DNA of 64,000 bases. Origin: Auanema rhodensis. Its lineage: Eukaryota > Nematoda > Chromadorea > Rhabditida > Rhabditidae. The notes beneath the pieces are model-generated. The model was not told the DNA's origin. It was given only the letters and a program-made list of their open reading frames with translations, and made no database searches. The DNA lies in assembly GCA_964057225.1 (NCBI GenBank), contig OZ059899.1:10292001-10356000 (forward strand), written 5' to 3'. Of the stretch, positions 12,933 through 23,169 are shown one piece after another. Position 1 is the stretch's first letter. The number at the start of each line of letters is the position of its first letter. A program made the position numbers and the translations under genes.

Positions 12933-15253
12933 CATTTCACTTGTCATTTACAAAAATCAAATTTATCTTCTTCAACGATTATTTTTGCAATGTGTCATAA
13001 AAATTTCACAGTTGAACAAAACGTTTTTTAAGAATTTTTTTTGTTGTCAACATATATATTTTCCTGGAATTCGAAAGCATTTGGGATGGAAATTAGAAAG
13101 AAAAGAACTAGTTTTTCCTATTTTAAAACAAACAAAAAAAAATAAAATGAAAAAGATTGTTAGATATCCAATTTAAACTTATACATTTACTTCGATAAAG
13201 AGCCTATTAGTTTGAAATTTTATGTCTTACAGTTCTCCAACAGAACAGACTGATCCTGATTTCTCTATGATTACATGAAACTCTCGTTTGATATAAAAAA
13301 AGAAGAGGAATAACGTTTCCAGGATGTCAATGATATCGAATCTAGTGATATTGTAAAAAAATGTAATGTCAGCTCCATAGGTTTTCTCTTAATTTCTCTC
13401 ATCACAATTGTCTTAGTTTTTTTTCTCATAAGAGTTTCTGAAATTTTAGGTGAACAAGGCCGTATATATTTTTTTCTGGAATTCGAAAGCATTTGGGATG
13501 GAAATTAGAAAGAAAAGAACTAGTTTTTCCTACTTTAAAACAAACAATAAGAAATAAAATAAAAAAGATTGTTAGATATCCAATTTAAACTTATACATTT
13601 ACTTCGATAAAGAGCCTATTAGTTTGAAATTTTATGTCTTACAGTTCTCCAACAGAACAGACTGATCCTGATTTCTCTATGATTACATAAAACTCTCGTT
13701 TGATATAAAAAAAGAAGAGGAATAACGTTTCCAGGATGTCAATGATATCGAATCTAGTGATATTGTAGAAAAATGTAATGTCAGCTCCATAGGTTTTCTC
13801 TTAATTTCTCTCATCACAATTGTCTTAGTTTTTTTCTCATAAGAGTTTCTGAAATCTTAGGTGAACAAGGCCGTATATATTTTTTTCTGGAATTCGAAAG
13901 CATTTGGGATGGATATTAGAAGGAAAAGAACTAGTTTTTCCTACTTTAAAACAAACAATAAGAAATAAAATAAAAAAGATTGTTAGATATCCAATTTAAA
14001 CTCATACATTTACTTCGATAAAGAGCCTATTAGTTTGAAATTTTATGTCTTACAGTTCTCCAACAGAACAGACTGATCCTGATTTCTCTATGATTACATA
14101 AAACTCTCGTTTGATATAAAAAAGAAGAGGAATAACGTTTCCAGGATGTCAATGATATCGAATCTAGTGATATTGTAGAAAAATGTAATGTCAGCTCCAT
14201 AGGTTTTCTCTTAATTTCTCTCATCACAATTGTCTTAGTTTTTTTTCTCATAAGAGTTTCTGAAATCTTAGGTGAACAAGGCCGTATATTTTTTTTTCTG
14301 GAATTCGAAAACATTTGGAATGGAAATTAGAAGGAAAAGAACTAGTTTTTCCTACTTTAAAACAAACAATAAGAAATAAAATAAAAAAGATTGTTAGATA
14401 TCCAATTTAAACTTATACATTTACTTTGATAAAGAGCCTATTAGTTTGAAATTTTATGTCTTACAGTTCTCCAACAGAACAGACTGATCCTGATTTCTCT
14501 ATGATTACATAAAACTCTCGTTTGATATAAAAAAGAAGAGGAATAACGTTTCCAGGATGTCAATGATATCGAATCTAGTGATATTGTAGAAAAATGTAAT
14601 GTCAGCTCCATAGGTTTTCTCTTAATTTCTCTCATCACAATTGTCTTAGTTTTTTTTCTCATAAGAGTTTCTGAAATCTTAGGTGAACAAGGCCGTATAT
14701 ATTTTTTTCTGGAATTCGAAAGCATTTGGGATGGAAATTAGAAAGAAAAGAACTAGTTTTTCCTATTTTAAAACAAACAAAAAAAAATAAAATGAAAAAG
14801 ATTGTTAGATATCCAATTTAAACTTATACATTTACTTCGATAAAAAGCCTATTAGTTTGAAATTTTATGTCTTACAGTTCTCCAACAGAACAGACTGATC
14901 CTGATTTCTCTATGATTACATAAAACTCTCGTTTGATATAAAAAAGAAGAGGAATAACGTTTCCAGGATGTCAATGATATCGAATCTAGTGATATTGTAG
15001 AAAAATGTAATGTCAGCTCCATAGGTTTTCTCTTAATTTCTCTCATCACAATTGTCTTAGTTTTTTTTCTCATAAGAGTTTCTGAAATCTTAGGTGAACA
15101 AGGCCGTATATATTTTTTTCTGGAATTCGAAAGCATTTGGGATGGAAATTAGAAAGAAAAAAACTAGTTTTTCCTACTTTAAAACAAACAATAAGAAATA
15201 AAATAAAAAAGATTGTTAGATATCCAATTTAAACTTATACATTTACTTCGATA

Positions 15254-17570
15254 AAGAGCCTATTAGTTTGAAATTTTATGTCTTACAGTTCTCCAACAGA
15301 ACAGACTGATCCTGATTTCTCTATGATTACATAAAACTCTCGTTTGATATAAAAAAGAAGAGGAATAACGTTTCCAGGATGTCAATGATATCGAATCTAG
15401 TGATATTGTAGAAAAATGTAATGTCAGCTCCATAGGTTTTCTCTTAATTTCTCTCATCACAATTGTCTTAGTTTTTTTTCTCATAAGAGTTTCTGAAATC
15501 TTAGGTGAACAAGGCCGTATATTTTTTTTTCTGGAATTCGAAAACATTTGGGATGGAAATTAGAAGCAAAAGAACTAGTTTTTCCTACTTTAAAACAAAC
15601 AATAAGAAATAAAATAAAAAAGATTGTTAGATATCCAATTTAAACTTATACATTTACTTTGATAAAGAGCCTATTAGTTTGAAATTTTATGTCTTACAGT
15701 TCTCCAACAGAACAGACTGATCCTGATTTCTCTATGATTACATAAAACTCTCGTTTGATATAAAAAAGAAGAGGAATAACGTTTCCAGGATGTCAATGAT
15801 ATCTAATCTAGTGATATTGTAGAAAAATGTAATGTCAGCTCCATAGGTTTTCTCTTAATTTCTCTCATCACAATTGTCTTAGTTTTTTTTCTCATAAGAG
15901 TTTCTGAAATCTTAGGTGAACAAGGCCGTATATATTTTTTTCTGGAATTCGAAAGCATTTGGGATGGAAATTAGAAAGAAAAGAACTAGTTTTTCCTATT
16001 TTAAAACAAACAAAAAAAAATAAAATGAAAAAGATTGTTAGATATCCAATTTAAACTTATACATTTACTTCGATAAAGAGCCTATTAGTTTGAAATTTTA
16101 TGTCTTACAGTTCTCCAACAGAACAGACTGATCCTGATTTCTCTATGATTATATAAAACTCTCGTTTGATATAAAAAAAGAAGAGGAATAACGTTTCCAG
16201 GATGTCAATGATATCGAATCTAGTGATATTGTAGAAAAATGTGATGTCAGCTCCATAGGTTTTCTCTTAATTTCTCTCATCACAATTGTCTTAGTTTTTT
16301 TTCTCATAAGAGTTTCTGAAATCTTAGGTGAACAAGGCCGTATATATTTTTTTCTGGAATTCGAAAGCATTTGGGATGGAAATTAGAAAGAAAAAAACTA
16401 GTTTTTCCTACTTTAAAACAAACAATAAGAAATAAAATAAAAAAGATTGTTAGATATCCAATTTAAACTTATACATTTACTTCGATAAAGAGCCTATTAG
16501 TTTGAAATTTTATGTCTTACAGTTCTCCAACAGAACAGACTGATCCTGATTTCTCTATGATTTTATAAAACTCTCGTTTGATATAAAAAAAGAAGAGGAA
16601 TAACGTTTCCAGGATGTCAATGATATCGAATCTAGTGATATTGTAGAAAAATGTAATGTCAGCTCCATAGGTTTTCTCTTAATTTCTCTCATCACAATTG
16701 TCTTAGTTTTTTTTCTCATAAGAGTTTCTGAAATCTTAGGTGAACAAGGCCGTATATAATTTTTTCTGGAATTCGAAAACATTTGGGATGGAAATTAGAA
16801 GGAAAAGAACTAGTTTTTCCTACTTTAAAACAAACAATAAGAAATAAAATAAAAAAGATTGTTAGATATCCAATTTAAACTTATACATTTACTTTGATAA
16901 AGAGCCTATTAGTTTGAAATTTTTTGTCTTACAGTTCTCCAACAGAACAGACTGATCCTGATTTCTCTATGATTACATAAAACTCTCGTTTGATATAAAA
17001 AAGAAGAGGAATAACGTTTCCAGGATGTCAATGATATCGAATCTAGTGATATTGTAGAAAAATGTAATGTCAGCTCCATAGGTTTTCTCTTAATTTCTCT
17101 CATCACAATTGTCTTAGTTTTTTTTCTCATAAGAGTTTCTGAAATCTTAGGTGAACAAGGCCGTATATATTTTTTTCTGGAATTCGAAAGCATTTGGGAT
17201 GGAAATTATAAAGAAAAGAACTAGTTTTTCCTATTTTAAAACAAACAAAAAAAAATAAAATGAAAAAGATTGTTAGATATCCAATTTAAACTTATACATT
17301 TACTTCGATAAAGAGCCTATTAGTTTGAAATTTTATGTCTTACAGTTCTCCAACAGAACAGACTGATCCTGATTTCTCTATGATTACCTAAAACTCTCGT
17401 TTGATATAAAAAAAGAAGAGGAATAACGTTTCCAGGATGTCAATGATATCGAATCTAGTGATATTGTAAAAAAATGTAATGTCAGCTCCATAGGTTTTCT
17501 CTTAATTTCTCTCATCACAATTGTCTTAGTTTTTTTTCTCATAAGAGTTTCTGAAATCTTAGGTGAACAA
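15254..17570 (+). repeat. Partner of the 9710-12026 block
   Basis: This is the second copy at offset 5544, with the same private variants at the matching places. Immediately after it comes the tRNA gene at 17571, and the best match to the rest of the window then switches to offset 4721 (12850 onward). The join of two homology tracts therefore sits at the tRNA 5' end. Confidence 0.85.
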
Positions 17571-17643
17571 GGCCGCGTGGCGCAATGGATAACGCGTCTG
17601 CCTACGGAGCAGAAGATTGTAGGTTCGAATCCTGCCGTGGTCG
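17571..17643 (+). tRNA. tRNA-Arg(ACG): tRNA-Arg (ACG)
   Basis: Identical in all 73 positions to the copy at 12850, with a complete cloverleaf and intact A and B boxes. Upstream is the common arm (AGGTGAACAA). Downstream is the older spacer type (AAATCAAAT, AACGTTTTTTAAG). A T7 terminator lies at 17648-17654. It sits exactly at a switch between two homology tracts, offset 5544 to the left and offset 4721 to the right. Confidence 0.95.
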
Positions 17644-17647
17644 TAAA

Positions 17648-17654
17648 TTTTTTT
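17648..17654 (+). terminator. Pol III T7 terminator (representative)
   Basis: Seven consecutive T begin five bases after the tRNA 3' end, following TAAA. The same run at the same offset follows the other 25 tRNA genes downstream of this one. It fits the oligo-T terminator of RNA polymerase III. Confidence 0.8.
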
Positions 17655-18867
17655 CATTTCACTTGTCATTTACAAAAATCAAATTTATCTTCTTCAACGA
17701 TTATTTTTGCAATGTGTCATAAAAATTTCACAGTTGAACAAAACGTTTTTTAAGAATTTTTTTTGTTGTCAACATATATATTTTCCTGGAATTCGAAAGC
17801 ATTTGGGATGGAAATTAGAAAGAAAAGAACTAGTTTTTCCTATTCTAAAACAAACAAAAAAAAATAAAATGAAAAAGATTGTTAGATATCCAATTTAAAC
17901 TTATACATTTACTTCGATAAAGAGCCTATTAGTTTGAAATTTTATGTCTTACAGTTCTCCAACAGAACAGACTGATCCTGATTTCTCTATGATTACATGA
18001 AACTCTCGTTTGATATAAAAAAAGAAGAGGAATAACGTTTCCAGGATGTCAATGATATCGAATCTAGTGATATTGTAAAAAAATGTAATGTCAGCTCCAT
18101 AGGTTTTCTCTTAATTTCTCTCATCACAATTGTCTTAGTTTTTTTTCTCATAAGAGTTTCTGAAATTTTAGGTGAACAAGGCCGTATATATTTTTTTCTG
18201 GAATTCGAAAGCATTTGGGATGGAAATTAGAAAGAAAAGAACTAGTTTTTCCTACTTTAAAACAAACAATAAGAAATAAAATAAAAAAGATTGTTAGATA
18301 TCCAATTTAAACTTATACATTTACTTCGATAAAGAGCCTATTAGTTTGAAATTTTATGTCTTACAGTTCTCCAACAGAACAGACTGATCCTGATTTCTCT
18401 ATGATTACATAAAACTCTCGTTTGATATAAAAAAAGAAGAGGAATAACGTTTCCAGGATGTCAATGATATCGAATCTAGTGATATTGTAGAAAAATGTAA
18501 TGTCAGCTCCATAGGTTTTCTCTTAATTTCTCTCATCACAATTGTCTTAGTTTTTTTCTCATAAGAGTTTCTGAAATCTTAGGTGAACAAGGCCGTATAT
18601 ATTTTTTTCTGGAATTCGAAAGCATTTGGGATGGATATTAGAAGGAAAAGAACTAGTTTTTCCTACTTTAAAACAAACAATAAGAAATAAAATAAAAAAG
18701 ATTGTTAGATATCCAATTTAAACTTATACATTTACTTCGATAAAGAGCCTATTAGTTTGAAATTTTATGTCTTACAGTTCTCCAACAGAACAGACTGATC
18801 CTGATTTCTCTATGATTACATAAAACTCTCGTTTGATATACAAAAAGGAGAGGAATAACGTTTCCAG

Positions 18868-18882
18868 GATATCAATGATATC
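18868..18882. repeat. GATATC-AAT-GATATC hairpin motif (representative)
   Basis: Two GATATC palindromes separated by AAT can form a 6-bp stem with a 3-nt loop. The motif occurs only in the TACAAAAAGGAGAGG subtype. Common monomers have GATGTC in the left half, which leaves a wobble in the stem. Confidence 0.6.
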
Positions 18883-19822
18883 GAATCTAGTGATATTGTA
18901 GAAAAATGTAATGTCAGCTTCATAGTTTTTCTCTTAATTTCTCTCATCACAATAGTCTTATTTTTTTTTCATAAGAGTTTCTGAAATCTTAGTTGAACAA
19001 GGCCGTATATATTTTTTTCTGGAATTCGAAAGCATTTGGGATGGATATTAGAAGGAAAAGAACTAGTTTTTCCTACTTTAAAACAAACAATAAGAAATAA
19101 AATAAAAAAGATTGTTAGATATCCAATTTAAACTCATACATTTACTTCGATAAAGAGCCTATTAGTTTGAAATTTTATGTCTTACAGTTCTCCAACAGAA
19201 CAGACTGATCCTGATTTCTCTATGATTACATACAATTCTCGTTTGATATGAAAAAAGAAGAGGAATAACGTTTCCAGGATGTCAATGATATCGAATCTAG
19301 TGATATTGTAAAAAAATGTAATGTCAGCTCCATAGGTTTTCTCTTAATTTCTCTCATCACAATTGTCTTAGTTTTTTTTCTCATAAGAGTTTCTGAAATC
19401 TTAGGTGAACAAGGCCGTATATATTTTTTTCTGGAATTCGAAAGCATTTGGGATGGAAATTAGAAAGAAAAGAACTAGTTTTTCCTACTTTAAAACGAAC
19501 AATGAGAAATAAAATAAAAAAGATTGTTAGATATCCAATTTAAACTTATACATTTACTTCGATAAAGAGCCTATTAGTTTGAAATTTTATGTCTTACAGT
19601 TCTCCAACAGAACAGACTGATCCTGATTTCTCTATGATTACATAAAACTCTCGTTTGATATACAAAAAGGAGAGGAATAACGTTTCCAGGATATCAATGA
19701 TATCGAATCTAGTGATATTGTAGAAAAATGTAATGTCAGCTCCATAGTTTTTCTCTAAATTTCTCTCATCACAATAGTCTTATTTTTTTTTCATAAGAGT
19801 TTCTGAAATCTTAGTTGAACAA

Positions 19823-19895
19823 GGCCGCGTGGCGCAATGGATAACGCGTCTGCCTACGGAGCAGAAGATTGTAGGTTCGAATCCTGCCGTGGTCG
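19823..19895 (+). tRNA. tRNA-Arg(ACG): tRNA-Arg (ACG)
   Basis: Identical to the consensus tRNA. The upstream arm is old-type, with TTAGTTGAACAA abutting the 5' end and ATAGTCTTATTTTTTTTT further upstream. The spacer is old-type with CATTTGAC and a variant AAGAAATTTTTTT. T7 terminator at 19900-19906. Confidence 0.95.
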
Positions 19896-22075
19896 TAAAT
19901 TTTTTTCATTTGACTTGTCATTTACAAAAATCAAATTTATCTTCTTCAACGATTATTTTTGCAATGTGTCATAAAAATTTCACAGTTGAACAAAACGTTT
20001 TTTAAGAAATTTTTTTGTTGTCAACATATATATTTTCCTGGAATTCGAAAGCATTTGGGATGGAAATTAGAAAGAAAAGAACTAGTTTTTCCTATTTTAA
20101 AACAAACAAAAAAAAATAAAATGAAAAAGATTGTTAGATATCCAATTTAAACTTATACATTTACTTCGATAAAGAGCCTATTAGTTTGAAATTTTATGTC
20201 TTACAGTTCTCCAACAGAACAGACTGATCCTGATTTCTCTATGATTACATAAAACTCTCGTTTGATATGAAAAAAGAAGAGGAATAACGTTTCCAGGATG
20301 TCAATGATATCGAATCTAGTGATATTGTAAAAAAATGTAATGTCAGCTCCATAGGTTTTCTCTTAATTTCTCTCATCACAATTGTCTTAGTTTTTTTTCT
20401 CATAAGAGTTTCTGAAATCTTAGGTGAACAAGGCCGTATATATTTTTTTCTGGAATTCGAAAGCATTTGGGATGGAAATTAGAAAGAAAAGAACCAGTTT
20501 TTCCTACTTTAAAACAAACAATAAGAAATAAAATAAAAAAGATTGTTAGATATCCAATTTAAACTTATACATTTACTTCGATAAAGAGCCAGTTTGAAAT
20601 TTTATGTCTTACAGTTCTCCAACAGAACAGACTGATCCTGATTTCTCTATGATTACATAAAATTCTCGTTTGATATAAAAAAAGAAGAGGAATAACGTTT
20701 CCAGGATGTCAATGATATCGAATCTAGTGATATTGTAAAAAAATGTAATGTCAGCTCCATAGGTTTTCTCTTAATTTCTCTCATCACAATTGTCTTAGTT
20801 TTTTTTCTCATAAGAGTTTCTGAAATCTTAGGTGAACAAGGCCGTATATATTTTTTTCTGGAATTCGAAAGCATTTGGGATGGAAATTAGAAAGAAAAGA
20901 ACTAGTTTTTCCTACTTTAAAACAAACAATAAGAAATAAAATAAAAAAGATTGTTAGATATCCAATTTAAACTTATACATTTACTTCGATAAAGAGCCTA
21001 TTAGTTTGAAATTTTATGTCTTACAGTTCTCCAACAGAACAGACTGATCCTGATTTCTCTATGATTATATAAAACTCTCGTTTGATATAAAAAAAGAAGA
21101 GGAATAACGTTTCCAGGATGTCAATGATATCGAATCTAGTGATATTGTAGAAAAATGTAATGTCAGCTCCATAGGTTTTCTCTTAATTTCTCTCATCACA
21201 ATTGTCTTAGTTTTTTTTCTCATAAGAGTTTCTGAAATCTTAGGTGAACAAGGCCGTATATATTTTTTTCTGGAATTCGAAAGCATTTGGGATGGAAATT
21301 AGAAAGAAAAGAACTAGTTTTTCCTACTTTAAAACAAACAATAAGAAATAAAATAAAAAAGATTGTTAGATATCCAATTTAAACTTATACATTTACTTCG
21401 ATAAAGAGCCTATTAGTTTGAAATTTTATGTCTTACAGTTCTCCAACAGAACAGACTGATCCTGATTTCTCTATGATTATATAAAACTCTCGTTTGATAT
21501 AAAAAAAGAAGAGGAATAACGTTTCCAGGATGTCAATGATATCGAATCTAGTGATATTGTAGAAAAATGTAATGTCAGCTCCATAGGTTTTCTCTTAATT
21601 TCTCTCATCACAATTGTCTTAGTTTTTTTTCTCATAAGAGTTTCTGAAATCTTAGGTGAACAAGGCCGTATATATTTTTTTCTGGAATTCGAAAGCATTT
21701 GGGATGGAAATTAGAAAGAAAAGAACTAGTTTTTCCTACTTTAAAACAAACAATAAGAAATAAAATAAAAAAGATTGTTAGATATCCAATTTAAACTTAT
21801 ACATTTATTTCGATAAAGAGCCTATTAGTTTGAAATTTTATGTCTTACAGTTCTCCAACAGAACAGACTGATCCTGATTTCTCTATGATTACATAAAACT
21901 CTCGTTTGATATAAAAAAAGAAGAGGAATAACGTTTCCAGGATGTCAATGATATCGAATCTAGTGATATTGTAGAAAAATGTAATGTCAGCTCCATAGGT
22001 TTTCTCTTAATTTCTCTCATCACAATTGTCTTAGTTTTTTTTCTCATAAGAGTTTCTGAAATCTTAGGTGAACAA
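19896..22075 (+). repeat. Spacer plus 4 short monomers
   Basis: Satellite only. It contains a monomer with GATATGAAAAAAG and a monomer missing TATT at 20590. The following two monomers have ATTATATAAAAC instead of ATTACATAAAAC. Confidence 0.92.
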
Positions 22076-22148
22076 GGCCGCGTGGCGCAATGGATAACGC
22101 GTCTGCCTACGGAGCAGAAGATTGTAGGTTCGAATCCTGCCGTGGTCG
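22076..22148 (+). tRNA. tRNA-Arg(ACG): tRNA-Arg (ACG)
   Basis: Consensus sequence with intact cloverleaf. This is the first long monomer with the younger spacer type (AAATTAAAT, AAAAGTTTTTTGAG). That spacer type accompanies all tRNA copies from here to 49713 except 23097. T7 terminator follows. Confidence 0.95.
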
Positions 22149-23096
22149 TAAATTTTTTTCATTTCACTTGTCATTTACAAAAATTAAATTTATCTTCTTC
22201 AACGATTATTTTTGCAATGTGTCATAAAAATTTCACAGTTGAACAAAAAGTTTTTTGAGAATTTTTTTTGTTGTCAACATATATATTTTCCTGGAATTCG
22301 AAAGCATTTGGGATGGAAATTAGAAAGAAAAGAACTAGTTTTTCCTATTTTAAAACAAACAAAAAAAAATAAAATGAAAAAGATTGTTAGATATCCAATT
22401 TAAACTTATACATTTACTTCGATAAAGAGCCTATTAGTTTGAAATTTTATGTCTTACAGTTCTCCAACAGAACAGACTGATCCTGATTTCTCTATGATTA
22501 TATAAAACTCTCGTTTGATATAAAAAAAGAAGAGGAATAACGTTTCCAGGATGTCAATGATATCGAATCTAGTGATATTGTAGAAAAATGTAATGTCAGC
22601 TCCATAGGTTTTCTCTTAATTTCTCTCATCACAATTGTCTTAGTTTTTTTTCTCATAAGAGTTTCTGAAATCTTAGGTGAACAAGGCCGTATATATTTTT
22701 TTCTGGAATTCGAAAGCATTTGGGATGGAAATTAGAAAGAAAAAAACTAGTTTTTCCTACTTTAAAACAAACAATAAGAAATAAAATAAAAAAGATTGTT
22801 AGATATCCAATTTAAACTTATACATTTACTTCGATAAAGAGCCTATTAGTTTGAAATTTTATGTCTTACAGTTCTCCAACAGAACAGACTGATCCTGATT
22901 TCTCTATGATTACATAAAACTCTCGTTTGATATAAAAAAAGAAGAGGAATAACGTTTCCAGGATGTCAATGATATCGAATCTAGTGATATTGTAGAAAAA
23001 TGTAATGTCAGCTCCATAGGTTTTCTCTTAATTTCTCTCATCACAATTGTCTTAGTTTTTTTTCTCATAAGAGTTTCTGAAATCTTAGGTGAACAA
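22149..23096 (+). repeat. Spacer plus 1 short monomer
   Basis: This is the remainder of a 1021-bp long+short dimer. The short monomer ends in ATTACATAAAAC and the common upstream arm of the next tRNA. Nothing else is seen. Confidence 0.92.
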
Positions 23097-23169
23097 GGCC
23101 GCGTGGCGCAATGGATAACGCGTCTGCCTACGGAGCAGAAGATTGTAGGTTCGAATCCTGCCGTGGTCG
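23097..23169 (+). tRNA. tRNA-Arg(ACG): tRNA-Arg (ACG)
   Basis: Consensus sequence. It combines the common upstream arm (AGGTGAACAA) with the old-type spacer (AAATCAAAT, AACGTTTTTTAAGAAA), otherwise like the copy at 19823. This indicates exchange of the upstream arm between copies. Confidence 0.95.

Larger units (their letters stand above)
12840..13019 (+). repeat. 160-bp tRNA cassette bracketed by a 10-bp direct repeat
   Basis: AGTTGAACAA occurs at 12840-12849, directly abutting the tRNA 5' end, and again at 13010-13019 in the spacer. The two copies enclose 160 bp: the 73-nt tRNA plus 87 bp. The same arrangement occurs at the tRNAs at 19823, 51144, 52575 and 62436. Most other long monomers have AGGTGAACAA upstream (one mismatch) while the downstream copy is unchanged. 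This resembles a target-site duplication, but no poly-A or simple-repeat tail precedes the downstream copy. Confidence 0.55.
12923..17570 (+). repeat. Long-monomer spacer plus 10 short monomers
   Basis: After the tRNA there is a spacer specific to long monomers, running to about 13052 (CATTTCAC, AAATCAAAT, AACGTTTTTTAAG variants). The common monomer body and ten short monomers follow. There is no other gene. 14030-14840 matches 8897-9707 (offset 5133), and 15254-17570 matches 9710-12026 (offset 5544). Confidence 0.93.
17571..18720 (+). repeat. Block duplicated from 12850-13999 (offset 4721-4722)
   Basis: Starting at the tRNA, this block shares private variants with 12850 onward: TTACATGAAAC (13271 and 17993), GAAATTTTAGG (near 13442 and 18165) and GGATGGATATTAG (near 13909 and 18631). 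The match fades near 18720. Confidence 0.8.
17644..19822 (+). repeat. Spacer plus 4 short monomers, one with a hybrid arm
   Basis: There is no gene apart from the flanking tRNAs. Of the four short monomers, the stretch 18840-19000 is the old-type arm (TACAAAAAGGAGAGG, ATAGTCTTATTTTTTTTT, AGTTGAACAA). That arm is otherwise typical of tRNA upstream regions, but here it is joined at 19001 to the tRNA-less junction GGCCGTATATAT. Confidence 0.9.
19823..22730 (+). repeat. Higher-order repeat, 3274-bp period, copy 1
   Basis: This block is repeated at 23097-26004 with a constant offset of 3274 bp (2 long + 5 short monomers). A TATT deletion in AAAGAGCC/AGTTTG at 20590 recurs at 23864. GAACCAGTTTTT near 20491 recurs near 23765. 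Confidence 0.88.

Noticed and set aside
12663-12947. Minus-strand 94-codon frame covering the tRNA antisense
   Set aside because: Its N-terminal part is the tRNA antisense strand translated, a well-known source of false proteins.
12850-13009. Classical tRNA-derived SINE
   Set aside because: The tRNA is intact rather than diverged, there is no A-rich or simple-repeat tail, and copies occur only in tandem here. The direct repeats are reported separately as a finding.
12856-13176. Plus-strand 106-codon frame starting inside the tRNA
   Set aside because: The first ~20 codons are the tRNA gene read as protein, and the rest is spacer and satellite. It exists only because this copy's spacer differs slightly.
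17707-17898. Plus-strand 63-codon frames after most tRNA genes
   Set aside because: They lie in the tRNA spacer and monomer body, are present only because the spacer is repeated, and change with A-run length. No domain or codon signature is seen.
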